Notes: generated from the sequence alone by a model not told the origin. DNA of 64,000 nucleotides from Lampropedia puyangensis (GCF_004833285.1 NZ_STFG01000001.1:641287-705286), one strand, 5' to 3'. Numbered from the stretch's first letter, positions 45,701 through 55,063 are shown. A program made the numbers and translations.

Positions 45701-46706
45701 CTCGTGCCATGGTCTCCAAGAAGTCTGAAAGGCTTTGTTGGCTGTTGGCAGCGACGCGAAGTGGCAGCACGTTCATGACCATGGCAGGTACGCGGGCGCT
45801 GGCGCTGCCCAGACGCCCCATAAAGGGAATGCCGACTACGGTCTCTTCTGCAGCAGCCATGCGTTGGCAGTACAGCGCAGTAATGGCCGTGAGTACATCG
45901 GGCCATGGGATACCTGCCTTGTTTGCAAAGTCCAGCAGGGTCTTGCGCCAATGGGCACTCAATGGCGTGCGCAGGTGGTGGCAGGTATGCGCAGCCTGTG
46001 CTTTGGCACTTTGGTTGCCCGCCATGCCTGCCACTTCTGGGATGGGGTGTAGCTGCGCTTGCCAATAGGCAGCGTCTTTGCTGCGTTTGTCCGCATTCCG
46101 GTAGGTATCCGCTTCCGCCATGACAGCCCCAAGCAAGCCGAGTGGTTTGGCGAGCGCCTGTTGGTGTGCTTGTTCGCCTTGTAAGGCTGCGTTGTAGAGT
46201 TCAACCACACGGCTTTCCCACAAGGCCATGCCGTAGCCATCGTTGAGCAGGTGGTGCGCGCGTTGGTACCAAACAGCATCGGTATCGGTTAACAGGAACA
46301 GGCACTGCTTGGCCAGTTTGTCTTGAGCAGGAAGAAGAGGCTGCACCATGTCAGCATGCATGGCTTGCCGGGCAGCGGTTGCATTGCTGTTGAGGTCCCC
46401 GTTGGCGCGCCAGTCCACCAGTTCTAGCCAGGGCGTATGGCTGGGGTCAAGATATTGCTCTGGTGTTTGGCTGGTTTCACGAAAGCGCAGGCGCAGTGAC
46501 TGCGCTTCTTGCGTGGCTTGGTTCACCGCTTGCGTAAAGGCCTCCAGTGCGATTGCGCCATGCAGCCATAGTGCATGGCCTGTATTGAGGCTCGGATTAT
46601 CTGGTGCCAGTTGCTGGGCATACCAAAGGCCCGATTGGGCTTCGCTCAAAGGCCAGACAGCTTGAGTGTTGAGAAAAAGGCTGTCTGGTGCATTCATGAG
46701 AAACAT
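42708..46706 (-). CDS. entF: EntF-like nonribosomal peptide synthetase, C-A-T-TE, serine code
   Basis: Single-module NRPS of 1,332 aa. Condensation domain (about 15-440) has HHLLNDG; adenylation domain (about 475-960) has YTSGSTGEPKGVMVEH and NGKLDRKALP; carrier domain near 1005 has the phosphopantetheine Ser in FFSLGGDSLGAVQ; thioesterase domain (about 1085-1320) has GWSVGG. Reading the ten specificity positions against EntF gives DVWHFSLVDK, the serine code. With the upstream aryl carrier protein this should acylate Ser with an aryl acid and release an oligomer, as in enterobactin. No MbtH-like gene is seen. ATG 46706 or 46697 could start it. Confidence 0.9.
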   Translation of the reverse strand: MFLMNAPDSLFLNTQAVWPLSEAQSGLWYAQQLAPDNPSLNTGHALWLHGAIALEAFTQAVNQATQEAQSLRLRFRETSQTPEQYLDPSHTPWLELVDWRANGDLNSNATAARQAMHADMVQPLLPAQDKLAKQCLFLLTDTDAVWYQRAHHLLNDGYGMALWESRVVELYNAALQGEQAHQQALAKPLGLLGAVMAEADTYRNADKRSKDAAYWQAQLHPIPEVAGMAGNQSAKAQAAHTCHHLRTPLSAHWRKTLLDFANKAGIPWPDVLTAITALYCQRMAAAEETVVGIPFMGRLGSASARVPAMVMNVLPLRVAANSQQSLSDFLETMAREQVRARRHGRYRSEQLRRDLGLLGGNRRLYGALINVQPFYQPIHLTGLHAQLEILGTGPIDDITIGFRGDGHNALELEIEANPNLYDLYSVQAHLQRLPHFISQALQATTLANITLASPEEAQRYVFDVNATKHPVPSTTLVALIEAQMRHTPDSPALEFEGTTLTYAQVEQRTRALAQALQRQGVGKDTLVAVALPRSLELVIALLAVQRAGGAYLPLDLHHPAERLARVVRLAKPLCALVQPADAHLLPQELPLLTTSQWPEQAEGDMSALEAPSPHDLAYVIYTSGSTGEPKGVMVEHQAIVNRLEWMRQHYKFGADDRILQKTPATFDVSVWEFFLPFLCGGTLVVAPPEAHRDPAWLARIIRQQRISTCHFVPSMLAAFLSEPSARGIHMQRIFTSGEELPADLRDRTHATLTAQLHNLYGPTEAAVDVSYWPASASDHSRPIPIGFPVWNTRLYVLDAQLHPVPAGVAGDLYLAGVQLARGYLGRDDLTRASFVPDPFHSGERMYKTGDLARWRTDGALEYIGRSDHQVKLRGLRIELGEIDAAMQASGMICRGNVIVREDRVGDKKLVAYVQASEVLDHAQLKRFIASQVPDYMVPAAIVQMHDWPVTSNGKLDRKALPAPDFGSSNGRAVQTATEQKLAALFAQLLEVPLEKIDADSDFFSLGGDSLGAVQLLLLVQEQWQRNPGLGALFAQPSISGLAALIDDEKVSFDSGLAPVIQLASAAAMADGSAILSDHAPLFVIHPAGGISWGYRHLARAISHPKDVDFMSEHSVPRAVYGLQSPALNPQTPLPESIDALAAQYAQRLLQIQPDGPIHLLGWSVGGIIAQATAVHLQNMGKTLGLVAMLDAYPADVWRAEPEPSPLQALRALLAIAGYDPEGHPELDTQDKVIAFLKQGDTALGQLPDEALAGVIRVVTDTNRLIREHQHRYYNGVLTHIRAGKDHANKPQLQASLWNTYASQLRTLEVPFLHSEMTGLAATRAIAPELFSS

Positions 46707-46782
46707 TACGCAAATGAAAACGGTTAAAAATGGGCAGCTGGGCGTGGAGTAATTGGCCGCACGTTACCTAGGGAGATGCCAA

Positions 46783-47034
46783 TTAAGGGGTGATCTGTTC
46801 CAAACGCTTTTGCACCACACTCCACCAGCCTTGCAAGGTGGTGTGTTCTGCAATCTCAGAGAAATCCAAACCAATGCCGGTTTCATTCCAACTTACCAAC
46901 AGATTCAGTACGCGCATGGAATCCAGCCCGAGATCCATCAGGTTGTCATCGAGTTGAATGTCTTCTGGTTGTTCATGCACCATGCGTGCGATGTCTGCGC
47001 GCATGCGTTCAAGGGTGAGTGTGTTCTGGCTCAT
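46783..47034 (-). CDS. Stand-alone aryl carrier protein (EntB C-terminal-like)
   Basis: An 83-aa phosphopantetheine carrier protein. The attachment Ser is in NLMDLGLDSMRVLNLLVSW, and the second half (IGLDFSEIAEHTTLQGWWSVV) matches the aryl carrier domain of EntB/VibB, including the Trp-Trp pair. EntB normally fuses this to isochorismatase; here it stands alone. It would carry an activated aryl acid such as 2,3-dihydroxybenzoate to the NRPS encoded 76 bases downstream. Start ATG 47034 is chosen from the domain; a longer frame begins at 47091. A Fur-like box lies about 160 bases upstream. Confidence 0.82.
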   Translation of the reverse strand: MSQNTLTLERMRADIARMVHEQPEDIQLDDNLMDLGLDSMRVLNLLVSWNETGIGLDFSEIAEHTTLQGWWSVVQKRLEQITP

Positions 47035-47141
47035 GGTGGTGAATGCTTGTAAAAGGCTGGTGGCGCAGGCGTAGATGCCATGAATGGGCAATGGCGCTTA
47101 GGTGGTAATGCAATGCGCCACACTGAAGTCAAATGTGAAAA

Positions 47142-47168
47142 GGAGTCAGCACTTAGATTGCTGACCCC
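47142..47168 (-). terminator. Terminator-like hairpin in leader of the siderophore genes
   Basis: On the minus strand GGGGTCAGCA (47168-47159) and TGCTGACTCC (47151-47142) form a ten-base stem (one G-U) with a seven-base loop and are followed by TTTT. It lies after the CDP-alcohol gene but also between the Fur-like box and the carrier protein start, so it may terminate the first gene or attenuate the second. Confidence 0.7.
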
Positions 47169-47194
47169 ATTAAGCGGCTATTTTGCCATAGCCT

Positions 47195-47213
47195 GAAAAT
47201 AGAAATCATTATC
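47195..47213 (+). promoter_or_regulatory. Fur-like box upstream of aryl carrier / NRPS genes
   Basis: GAAAATAGAAATCATTATC matches the 19-base Fur consensus at 15 positions, including the entire right half. On the minus strand it overlaps TTGATA, a plausible -35 element for the siderophore genes. This supports iron-repressed siderophore synthesis. Confidence 0.75.
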
Positions 47214-47262
47214 AACTGATGTAAAGCGCATCTTTACGGAACGGTTTGCTTACATCCGCCGT

Positions 47263-47937
47263 TCACTGCTGCTTCAATGCTGTCGCGATACCGTTTAAAC
47301 GCGTCAGGCAGGTGATGAGAGAGCCGGTTGTGATCACGGCGCAAGCCGTCAGCAGGGCGTATTGGGTATGGTTCAGTGGCGCTTCAAGTAAAGCAATAGC
47401 ACAGGCGGCAGTCATCAGTGCCATGCGGTGTTGTTTTGCCATTGGGCCGCGAAAGCTTTGTGCCAAGCCCAAGGATCCACCCAACACACGTACATAAGCC
47501 GTCAGGGCGGCAGCTAAGGCACCCAGCCAACCCAGCCAATCATGGCCCACCGCGTAACCGAGTGCCACAATCAAAATGCTGTCGGCAATGCGATCTGGCA
47601 CTTCGTTATAAAGCGCACCTGTTGGGGTTTTTTTGCCTCCTTCAATAGCCACCATGCCATCAATGACGTTGCATAGCAGGCGCAATTGAATGCCCAGAAT
47701 GCAGCCAAGCATGTTCCCGCCAGCAGGCAGCCACAATAAACTTGCTGCGCCTAATGCGGCAAATGCCACGCTGGCCACGGAGATGGCATTGGGTGTGATG
47801 CCTGTTTGAGCCAGCTGTTTGCTCAAGCGCTGAATCCAGGGATTTGAACGGGCTTGAATAGGGCGTCGGGCCATTTCCTGTGATTCTGCCGCGGCGTTGC
47901 TGGCCTGCGGATTGGGGGCAGAGGGTGGATTTGTCAT
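47263..47937 (-). CDS. CDP-alcohol phosphatidyltransferase family protein, atypical motif
   Basis: Integral membrane protein of 224 aa related to phosphatidylglycerophosphate and phosphatidylserine synthases. The signature region reads NVIDGMVAIEGG, GALYNEVPDRIAD: the first and third metal-binding Asp of the usual motif are Asn and the Arg of the AR pair is Ile, while the DG and the last Asp remain. Several hydrophobic helices follow. I recall this NxxDG version as a recurring subgroup, which would make it a real variant rather than a dead enzyme. Not obviously tied to the siderophore genes, though upstream of them on the same strand. Contrast the canonical PgsA at 60217-60786. Confidence 0.8.
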   Translation of the reverse strand: MTNPPSAPNPQASNAAAESQEMARRPIQARSNPWIQRLSKQLAQTGITPNAISVASVAFAALGAASLLWLPAGGNMLGCILGIQLRLLCNVIDGMVAIEGGKKTPTGALYNEVPDRIADSILIVALGYAVGHDWLGWLGALAAALTAYVRVLGGSLGLAQSFRGPMAKQHRMALMTAACAIALLEAPLNHTQYALLTACAVITTGSLITCLTRLNGIATALKQQ

Positions 47938-48066
47938 GCGCAGTCAAAGAAAAGGGTTGACCAACTGGTAAAACCGCTCAAAGCAAAGCGGCACGGCTGA
48001 TGCTGTCTTTTGGGCAGCGGTCTGGCACCGGTATCATGCCGGCTGGATTGTGCATCAACAAACAGT

Positions 48067-48543
48067 ATGAAACTGAAAATCATTGTCGGAACGGCTAGCG
48101 ACAACGCGCTTTACGCCGCCCAAGCCATTCAAACCGCGTTGGCTGGTGAATTGAACGCCATTGACGTTGTTTTGGCGAATGCCCATACGACAGGAGAGAT
48201 TCTGGAGGTCGGCGCTGATGAGGTGGTATTGGTGTGTACCTCCACACACGGTAACGGCGATGTGCCAGAAAACTTGCTGCCTTTGTATGCAGACCTTGAT
48301 GCGCATCCACGCTATCTTGGGGCGTTGCGTTATGGCGTAATTGCTTTGGGAGACAGCTTTTACGGCGAGACCTTTGCCGCAGGCGGCAAACTTTTTGATG
48401 CCCGCCTACAGGATTTAGGCGCACAGCGCATGGGTGACCTGTTCACTATTGATGCCAGCGAAATGCCCGATGCCGAGCCCGAGGCTGTGCAGTGGGCGCA
48501 GGTATGGGTTGCGCAATGGCTTAAACCGGGGGGTGATCGCTGA
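48067..48543 (+). CDS. Flavodoxin-like protein (MioC type)
   Basis: FMN-binding flavodoxin-fold protein of 158 aa, starting at ATG 48067 (the open frame runs 19 codons further up). The phosphate-binding loop IIVGTASDNALYAAQAI, the VCTSTHGNGDVPENL loop and VIALGDSFYGETFAAGGKLF match the MioC/CysJ-type flavodoxin group. It probably shuttles electrons; MioC supports biotin synthase in E. coli, but no partner gene is adjacent. Divergent from the CDP-alcohol gene, convergent with the Nudix gene. Confidence 0.88.
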   Translation: MKLKIIVGTASDNALYAAQAIQTALAGELNAIDVVLANAHTTGEILEVGADEVVLVCTSTHGNGDVPENLLPLYADLDAHPRYLGALRYGVIALGDSFYGETFAAGGKLFDARLQDLGAQRMGDLFTIDASEMPDAEPEAVQWAQVWVAQWLKPGGDR

Positions 48544-48551
48544 CGACCAGG

Positions 48552-49100
48552 CTAGTCAAGGCGTTCATCGTGCAACGCCCATTGGCCTTGTTTACGATCA
48601 GCAAAAAAACGTTCTAAAGTCACACGTGTGGTGTGAAATGCCAGTTCTTCCCAGGGAATTTCGTTTTCTGCATAAAGCTGGGCTTCTTGAGTTTCAGGGC
48701 CCGGGTTGACCTCGGGGCTGTGCATTTGTGCCAAATAAAACAAATGCACTTGCCCTACGCGTGGCACGCTGATGATGCTAAAGAGGGCGCCCATGTCTAC
48801 GCGAATGCCCGCTTCTTCCCAGGTTTCACGTGCAGCACCTTCGGCAGTGGTTTCATCTAACTCCATGAAGCCTGCAGGCAAAGTCCATTTACCCAAGCGA
48901 GGCTCAATGTTGCGCTTGCACAGCAACACTTTGTCTTGCCATACAGGGATGGTGCCCACCACGTTCAGCGGGTTGAGGTAATGGATGGTGTGGCAAGAAG
49001 GGCATACAGCCCGAATATGTGTGTCACCATCATCAGGAATGCGGTGTTCGACGGCATGCCCGCACAGGCGGCAGAAATTGATGAGGTTGCGAGGCTTCAT
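48552..49100 (-). CDS. Nudix hydrolase with N-terminal zinc ribbon
   Basis: Nudix-family pyrophosphohydrolase, 182 aa. A zinc ribbon (CRLCGHAV and CPSCHTIHY, residues 10-40) precedes the Nudix box GFMELDETTAEGAARE followed by TWEEAGI. The layout resembles NudC-like or ADP-ribose/NADH-type enzymes, but the substrate cannot be fixed from sequence. It faces the flavodoxin gene with an eight-base gap between stops. Confidence 0.9.
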   Translation of the reverse strand: MKPRNLINFCRLCGHAVEHRIPDDGDTHIRAVCPSCHTIHYLNPLNVVGTIPVWQDKVLLCKRNIEPRLGKWTLPAGFMELDETTAEGAARETWEEAGIRVDMGALFSIISVPRVGQVHLFYLAQMHSPEVNPGPETQEAQLYAENEIPWEELAFHTTRVTLERFFADRKQGQWALHDERLD

Positions 49101-49274
49101 GAGAGGCGAATATAGCAGTTGTGGTTGCGTTTGGAGACCAATCGACTCGCTTGTAGAAGGCTATGGACTGCGAAAAAACTGGGGCTATGGTGCCTTTTCC
49201 ATGCAGGAGAATACCTGATTCGCCATGACTGGTAGCTTGGGTTGTGGCCGTTGCTGTGCTTGACTGCCAATCTG

Positions 49275-50781
49275 CTAAGCAGCCGTGGCTTGTCTGACCG
49301 CATGCTCCCATTCCTCCATCAATGCGCTGGCACGTGCACGGCTCATTGTGGGGAAAAACTGCCGCTCTGCTTGCCAAAGGGCTGCGAGCTCGTCTGTATC
49401 TGCGTATACATGTGCCTGCAACCCAGCCAACCATGCCGCGCCTAATGCGGTAGTTTCAATCATGCGGGGACGCAGCACTGGAATGCCGAGCAGATCGGCC
49501 TGGAATTGCATCAATAGATCATTCACGCAAGCACCGCCATCTACCCGCAATTGCGTGACGGGGGGCGGCGCCAGCTTGCTGGGCATCCAGGCCCATAGCT
49601 TGCAGTAGAGCCGTGCTTTGGTAGGCGATACTTTCGAGTGCAGCCCTCGCAATGTGGGCAATGCTTGTGCCTCTGGTTATGCCCGTGATCGTGCCGCGTG
49701 CCTGCGGCTGCCAATAGGGCGCACCAAGCCCTGTGAAGGCGGGCACGACGACGACGCCACCGCTATCGGGTACTGATTCGGCCAAATGCTGTACTGCCCC
49801 GCTGTTGCTGATCGCGTTCAGGCCATCACGCAGCCATTGCACCACCGCACCTCCAACAAAGACGCTACCTTCTAGTGCGTACTGCGCGCGCGCATTGGGT
49901 TGCGCAGAGCTGGTGGTGATCAGACCATGGTGTGACAGATGGCATTGCGCTTCGGTATGCATCAACATGAAGCAACCCGTGCCGTATGTGTTCTTGGTCA
50001 TGCCGCTGCTAAAACAGGCTTGCCCAAAGAGAGCTGCCTGTTGGTCGCCAGCCACCCCACCAATGGGCAGCGCAGCCCCTAACCATTGGACATCGACGTG
50101 ACCGAAGTCGGCCGATGAAGGCAGCACTTGCGGCAGCACCGATTCAGGAATGTTCAAAAGTTTGAGTAAATCAGCGTCCCAGACATTGCGCCGGATATCA
50201 AACAGCATGGTGCGCGCAGCGTTGCTGACATCGGTGACATGTTTGGCCCCTGCGGTCAGGTTCCAGATCAACCAACTGTCGACCGTGCCAAAGGCCAATT
50301 CGCCAGCTTCAGCTTGCGCGCGAGCGCCAGGAACGTGGTCAAGCAACCATTGCAGTTTGGTTGCAGAGAAATAAGCATCGATGCGCAGGCCTGTTTTTTC
50401 CTGAATGCGCGCTTCATGCCCGGCTGCACGCAACACGGCACATGCAGGTTCGGCGCGACGATCTTGCCAAACAATGGCGTGGTGCAACGGTTGACCAGTT
50501 TTTCGGCTCCACAGTACGGTGGTTTCGCGTTGGTTTGTGATACCTACGGCTTTGATTTGCGCTGCGTGCACACCAGATTGTTTGATGACCTGTTGTGCCG
50601 TGGCCAACTGTGTTTGCCAAATGGTGCGGGCATCGTGTTCGACCCAGCCTGGGCTGGGATAAATCTGCGGCAACTCTTGCTGCGCCATGGCATGGATGCG
50701 ACCTTGGCGGTCAAACAATATGCTGCGCGAGCTCGAAGTGCCTTGATCCAGTGCGAGTAAATAGCTAGCAGACGTGTGCAT
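49275..50781 (-). pseudogene. glpK: Glycerol kinase glpK split by a one-base frameshift
   Basis: Glycerol kinase of the FGGY family, which phosphorylates glycerol to glycerol 3-phosphate. The first 405 or so codons (from ATG 50781) read normally: [37 protein letters not shown] and [15 protein letters not shown]. In a run of six identical bases (G at 49560-49565 on the plus strand) the frame breaks; the old frame stops at 49519, while the expected C-terminus ([20 protein letters not shown] to the stop at 49275) continues in another frame. Removing one base restores the whole enzyme of about 500 aa. So this is either a fresh pseudogene or a sequencing error. It follows creA by 42 bases. Confidence 0.88.
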
Positions 50782-50823
50782 CAGGCATCCTCAGACGGTG
50801 ACCGCAAAGTTGCGTGGGAAGGC

Positions 50824-51375
50824 TCAGTCTTTCAATTGAATAGGTGTTTGCGTGCCAATAGGAACGGCGGTGACGCTGTTTTGCGGCGAGCCGTCAATGA
50901 GCCGATCGGAATAGGTCAGGTAAATCAACGTATGGCGCTGCATGTCCACCATGCGCACAACCCGCAGACGTTTAAAGACAAGGGAGATACGTTCGCTAAA
51001 GACCTGCTCTTGTTTTGGAATGGGGGCGGAGAATTGAATGGGGCCCACTTGGTGGCAGGAAATCGAAGCTTCAGAGCGATCTTCAGCCAGTCCCAGGCTG
51101 CCTTTTACGCCCCCTGTTCTGGCCCGCGAGACATAACAGGTCACGCCTTGTACCGCTGGATCGTCATAAGCTTCAACGATGATGTCGTGGTCGCGGCCAA
51201 TCAGCTTAAAAGCGGTGTCCACCGTGCCAATCGTTTCACCTTTGGCCATGGCTGTGGATGGCGAGATAGATATGGCCGCAGTGATGCCCACAATCCATGC
51301 GCTAAGGCTGGTGCAGGCGATACGCAAGGCGCGCCCGTGGATGGTTTTGTTGGGAGAGCGGTGAATGTGCTGCAT
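50824..51375 (-). CDS. creA: CreA family exported protein
   Basis: Small exported protein of the CreA family, function unknown, 183 aa from ATG 51375, which has AGGAG six bases upstream. A signal peptide ends near STAMAKG; the mature part starts [20 protein letters not shown], then [20 protein letters not shown] and [14 protein letters not shown], all family-typical. Two cysteines (in VTCYV and ISCHQ) may form a disulfide. It precedes glpK on the same strand. Confidence 0.9.
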   Translation of the reverse strand: MQHIHRSPNKTIHGRALRIACTSLSAWIVGITAAISISPSTAMAKGETIGTVDTAFKLIGRDHDIIVEAYDDPAVQGVTCYVSRARTGGVKGSLGLAEDRSEASISCHQVGPIQFSAPIPKQEQVFSERISLVFKRLRVVRMVDMQRHTLIYLTYSDRLIDGSPQNSVTAVPIGTQTPIQLKD

Positions 51376-51718
51376 CAAGAACTCCTGATAAACCTTTGGT
51401 AGATGTAAGCATACATTCTAGGATGCTCCGTATCGGAAGACTGGTGTACTTGGGTTCTACTCTGTTATGGGAAGACGGGGCCGCCTCATTCTTTTTTTGC
51501 ATCGTGCTGATGCACGAATAGCAGCATGCTTTATCAGTTCGAAATCATGCTGTCGCAATGGCTTATATCAAGCAGTAGTGACTGAGCTTGGGACACCTCT
51601 TCGAAATGGAATAGTGGCAATGGAAATGAAGACGGCCTGCAAAGAGTCTTGCAGGCCGCTTGTTGAACTGAACGTGTGCATGGCTGCTGCGCATGCAGAT
51701 GATGCATTAGATGCGCGA
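51376..51718. other. Intergenic region between creA and thiolase genes
   Basis: About 340 bases with no supported gene. It holds the creA promoter on one side and the thiolase terminator (51633-51658) on the other, plus a small hairpin TCGTGC-GCACGA at 51502-51517. Confidence 0.5.
51633..51658 (-). terminator. Terminator of the beta-oxidation operon
   Basis: Perfect arms CGGCCTGCAA (51633-51642) and TTGCAGGCCG (51649-51658) with a six-base loop, 60 bases after the thiolase stop. On the minus strand a loose T-rich stretch follows. Confidence 0.75.
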
Positions 51719-52894
51719 TTACAGCACTTCGAAAATGCCCGCTGCGCCCATGCCACCACCAATGCACATCGTTACGCACACTTTTTTAGCGCCGCGGCGC
51801 TTGCCTTCAATCAGTGCGTGGCCGGTCAGACGTTGACCAGAAACCCCATAAGGGTGGCCCAGTGCAATCGCACCGCCATTGACGTTCAAGCGGTCATTGG
51901 AAATGCCTAGTTTGTCGCGGCAGTAAATTACCTGCACGGCAAAGGCTTCGTTGAGTTCCCACAGATCAATGTCGTCGATGCCAAGCCCCAGCTTTTTCAA
52001 CACTTTTGGAATGGCAAACACAGGGCCGATGCCCATTTCATCTGGTTCGCAGCCAGCTACGGCAAAACCCAAGAAGCGTCCCAAGGGTTTAAGCCCTTTG
52101 CGGCTGGCATAGGCTTCACTGACGATGGCGCAGGCACCTGCTCCATCGGAAAATTGGCTTGCGTTGCCCGCAGAGATCAAGCCGCCGGGCAAGGCTGAGC
52201 GCAGGCCTGCAATACTTTCTTTTGTGGTGCCTTCACGAATGCCTTCGTCTTGCGAGGCCGTGACTTGTTTGGTCATCAGCCCGCGAACCTTGTCAGCCAC
52301 GCCCATGGTGGTGGTGATGGGAACGATTTCATCAGCAAATTTGCCAGCTTGTTGTGCGGCAAACGCTTTTTGCTGGCTTGCAGCGCCATACTCGTCCATG
52401 GCCTCGCGCCCGATGTTGTAGCGTTTAGCTACTTGCTCTGCGGTTTGTAGCATGTTCCAGTAAATTTCTGGTTTCATGGCTTGCAGCTCTGGGTCAACGG
52501 CCATGTGCATATTGAGGTTGGCCTGCACGCATGAGATGCTTTCCAGCCCTCCTGCGACCAATACATCGTTTTCGCCTGCGATGATGCGTTGGGACGCCAA
52601 GGCAATCGCTTGCAGGCCCGATGAACAAAAGCGGTTGATGGTCATGCCCGAGGTGGTGACAGGCAAGCCTGCACGCGTGGCAATGAGGCGTGCCACGTTG
52701 CCGCCTGTCGTGCCTTCTGGCAGGGACATGCCCATGATCACGTCTTCAACTTCTGCGCCTTCGATACCCGCGCGTTCAACGGCATGTTTGACCACATGCC
52801 CACCCATGGTGGGGCCGTAGGTCATATTGAGGGCGCCTTTCCAGCTCTTGGTCAGAGGGGTGCGCGCGGTGGATACGATCAATGCGGATGTCAT
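51719..52894 (-). CDS. Acetyl-CoA C-acyltransferase (thiolase)
   Basis: Thiolase completing beta-oxidation by cleaving 3-oxoacyl-CoA with CoA. The 391 aa have the acyl-accepting Cys in [16 protein letters not shown], the conserved NEAF motif in [11 protein letters not shown], the base His in [13 protein letters not shown] and the C-terminal Cys in [24 protein letters not shown] precedes ATG 52894. It is 69 bases downstream of the FadB-type gene, with which it forms the two-subunit oxidation pair. Confidence 0.95.
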   Translation of the reverse strand: MTSALIVSTARTPLTKSWKGALNMTYGPTMGGHVVKHAVERAGIEGAEVEDVIMGMSLPEGTTGGNVARLIATRAGLPVTTSGMTINRFCSSGLQAIALASQRIIAGENDVLVAGGLESISCVQANLNMHMAVDPELQAMKPEIYWNMLQTAEQVAKRYNIGREAMDEYGAASQQKAFAAQQAGKFADEIVPITTTMGVADKVRGLMTKQVTASQDEGIREGTTKESIAGLRSALPGGLISAGNASQFSDGAGACAIVSEAYASRKGLKPLGRFLGFAVAGCEPDEMGIGPVFAIPKVLKKLGLGIDDIDLWELNEAFAVQVIYCRDKLGISNDRLNVNGGAIALGHPYGVSGQRLTGHALIEGKRRGAKKVCVTMCIGGGMGAAGIFEVL

Positions 52895-52963
52895 GAATTA
52901 AATCCTTTTCTGCGATCGGCCGCAGTCTGTTTTGTTTGTCTGTCGGCCGTGAGTGGGGGTGAT

Positions 52964-55063
52964 TTATTGGAACTGTTTGCCTTCCGCAGCCAATTGCTTG
53001 AGCAATGGCGCTGGTTGCCAGAAGTTGGCATCGTCATGCGGATTTTTGGCAAAACGTTTCATTGTTTCCACCACGTTGAAGAGACCAAATTCATTGGCGT
53101 AATTCATGGGGCCACCACGGAAGAAGGGGAAGCCATAGCCGTACAGGTAGACGATATCAATATCGCTGGCGCGCTGGGCAAAGCCTTCTTCAAGAATGTG
53201 TGCAGCTTCATTGACCAAGGAAAATACCAGTCGTTGGACGATTTCCTCGTCGCTGATTTTTCGCGGTGTGATGCCTGCATCTTTGCGGTATTGCTCAATC
53301 ATGGTGAGCACTTCTTGATTGACGATTGGCTCGCGTTTGCCTGGTTCGTAGTCATACCAACCCGCACCGGTTTTTTGACCAAAGCGACCCTTCTCGCACA
53401 GCAGGTCGGCAGTTTTGCTGTATCGCAAATCTGGTTTCTCTACGGCACGGCGCTTGCGGATAGCCCAACCGATGTCGTTGCCTGCCAAGTCGCCCATGCG
53501 GAATGGCCCCATTGCAAAGCCAAATTTCTCGACGGCCTTGTCCACTTGTTGAGGCGTAGCGCCTTCATCAATCAAAAAGCCTGCTTGGCGGCTGTATTGC
53601 TCGATCATGCGGTTGCCAATGAACCCGTCGGTGACGCCTGCAACGACGGCCACTTTTTTGATTTTTTTGGCCAATGCCATCACGGTAGCGAGTACGTCTT
53701 TAGCCGTTTTTTCGCCCCGCACGACTTCGAGTAGCTTCATCACGTTGGCTGGGCTGAAGAAGTGCATGCCAACCACGTCTTCTGGGCGCTTGGTAAAGGA
53801 TGCAATCTGGTTCAGATCCAATGTCGATGTATTTGAGGCCAGGATCGCCCCCGGTTTGATGACCGCGTCGAGTTGTTGAAAAACCTGCTCTTTGACGCCC
53901 ATTTCTTCAAAGACAGCCTCAATCACCAAATCTACATTGCCCAGATCCCCGTACTGCAGGGTGGGTGTCAGCAAAGCCATGCGCTCTTCATATTTCTCTT
54001 GTTTGAGCTTGCCTTTTTTGACTTGGGCTTCGTAGTTTTTGCGAATCGTGGCAATACCGCGATCCAAGGCCTCTTGCTTGGTTTCCAGAATCGTCACAGG
54101 AATGCCTGCATTGAGAAAATTCATGGAAATTCCGCCGCCCATGGTGCCCGCTCCAATCACTCCCACGGTTTTAATTTCGCGTAACGCAGTGCTGCTTGGC
54201 ACATCATCGATTTTTGATGCTGCACGTTCAGCGAAGAACAGGTGACGCAGTGCGCGCGATTCAGGCGTCCACATCAAGTTGATGAACAGCTCGCGCTCTT
54301 TAGCCAAACCGTCATCGAATTTCAGTTTGGTGGCAGCTTCAACGGCTTCCAGGCATTTGAGTGGGGCCGGAAGATTTTTTGCCATGGCGCCAACAGTGGT
54401 GCGGGCAAAGCCAAAATAGGCTTCATTTTGTGGATGCTTGCAAGGCAGATCGCGGACTTTGGGCAAGTCTTTTACGTTGGCCACGGATTTGGCAAAAGCA
54501 ATGGCTGCCTGCTCAAGCTCCTGTGGGGAGTCGACCAGTTCGTCAAATAGTTTTTGACCTGGTGCGTTAGCCAGCAACTCTGCGGGAACCGTTTCGCCAC
54601 TGACAATCATGTTCAGGGCAGCTTCAACCCCAATCACACGCGGCAAGCGTTGGGTGCCGCCAGCGCCAGGTAGCAAACCCAGCTTCACTTCAGGTAGAGC
54701 TACTTTGGTGCCTGCAGCCACTACACGGTAGTGACAGCCCAATGCCAGCTCCAGCCCTCCGCCCATCACAACGGAGTGAATGGCAGCAACCACTGGCTTA
54801 TCGGCATTTTCAACGACCGTGATGACCCCATGCAGGTTAGGTTCACGGAATGCAGCGTCTTTGCCAAATTCAGTGATGTCTGCGCCACCACTGAAGGCTT
54901 TGCCAGCACCTGTGATAACAATGGCTTTGACTTTCGAGTCGGCAAGGGCTTGTTCAACCCCATCGACAATGCCTTTGCGTGTTGCGAACCCTAAGCCGTT
55001 AACAGGCGGGTTATTCAGAGTGATGATGGCTACGTCATCATGCACTTTGTATTCAGCCGTCAT
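52964..55063 (-). CDS. FadB/FadJ-type enoyl-CoA hydratase / 3-hydroxyacyl-CoA dehydrogenase
   Basis: Bifunctional beta-oxidation enzyme, 699 aa from ATG 55063 with AAGGAG upstream. The N-terminal hydratase half has [29 protein letters not shown] and the catalytic Glu region [20 protein letters not shown]. The dehydrogenase half starts with the NAD fold [18 protein letters not shown] near 300 and has [19 protein letters not shown], then the C-terminal domain with [14 protein letters not shown]. Partner of the thiolase downstream. Confidence 0.95.
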   Translation of the reverse strand: MTAEYKVHDDVAIITLNNPPVNGLGFATRKGIVDGVEQALADSKVKAIVITGAGKAFSGGADITEFGKDAAFREPNLHGVITVVENADKPVVAAIHSVVMGGGLELALGCHYRVVAAGTKVALPEVKLGLLPGAGGTQRLPRVIGVEAALNMIVSGETVPAELLANAPGQKLFDELVDSPQELEQAAIAFAKSVANVKDLPKVRDLPCKHPQNEAYFGFARTTVGAMAKNLPAPLKCLEAVEAATKLKFDDGLAKERELFINLMWTPESRALRHLFFAERAASKIDDVPSSTALREIKTVGVIGAGTMGGGISMNFLNAGIPVTILETKQEALDRGIATIRKNYEAQVKKGKLKQEKYEERMALLTPTLQYGDLGNVDLVIEAVFEEMGVKEQVFQQLDAVIKPGAILASNTSTLDLNQIASFTKRPEDVVGMHFFSPANVMKLLEVVRGEKTAKDVLATVMALAKKIKKVAVVAGVTDGFIGNRMIEQYSRQAGFLIDEGATPQQVDKAVEKFGFAMGPFRMGDLAGNDIGWAIRKRRAVEKPDLRYSKTADLLCEKGRFGQKTGAGWYDYEPGKREPIVNQEVLTMIEQYRKDAGITPRKISDEEIVQRLVFSLVNEAAHILEEGFAQRASDIDIVYLYGYGFPFFRGGPMNYANEFGLFNVVETMKRFAKNPHDDANFWQPAPLLKQLAAEGKQFQ

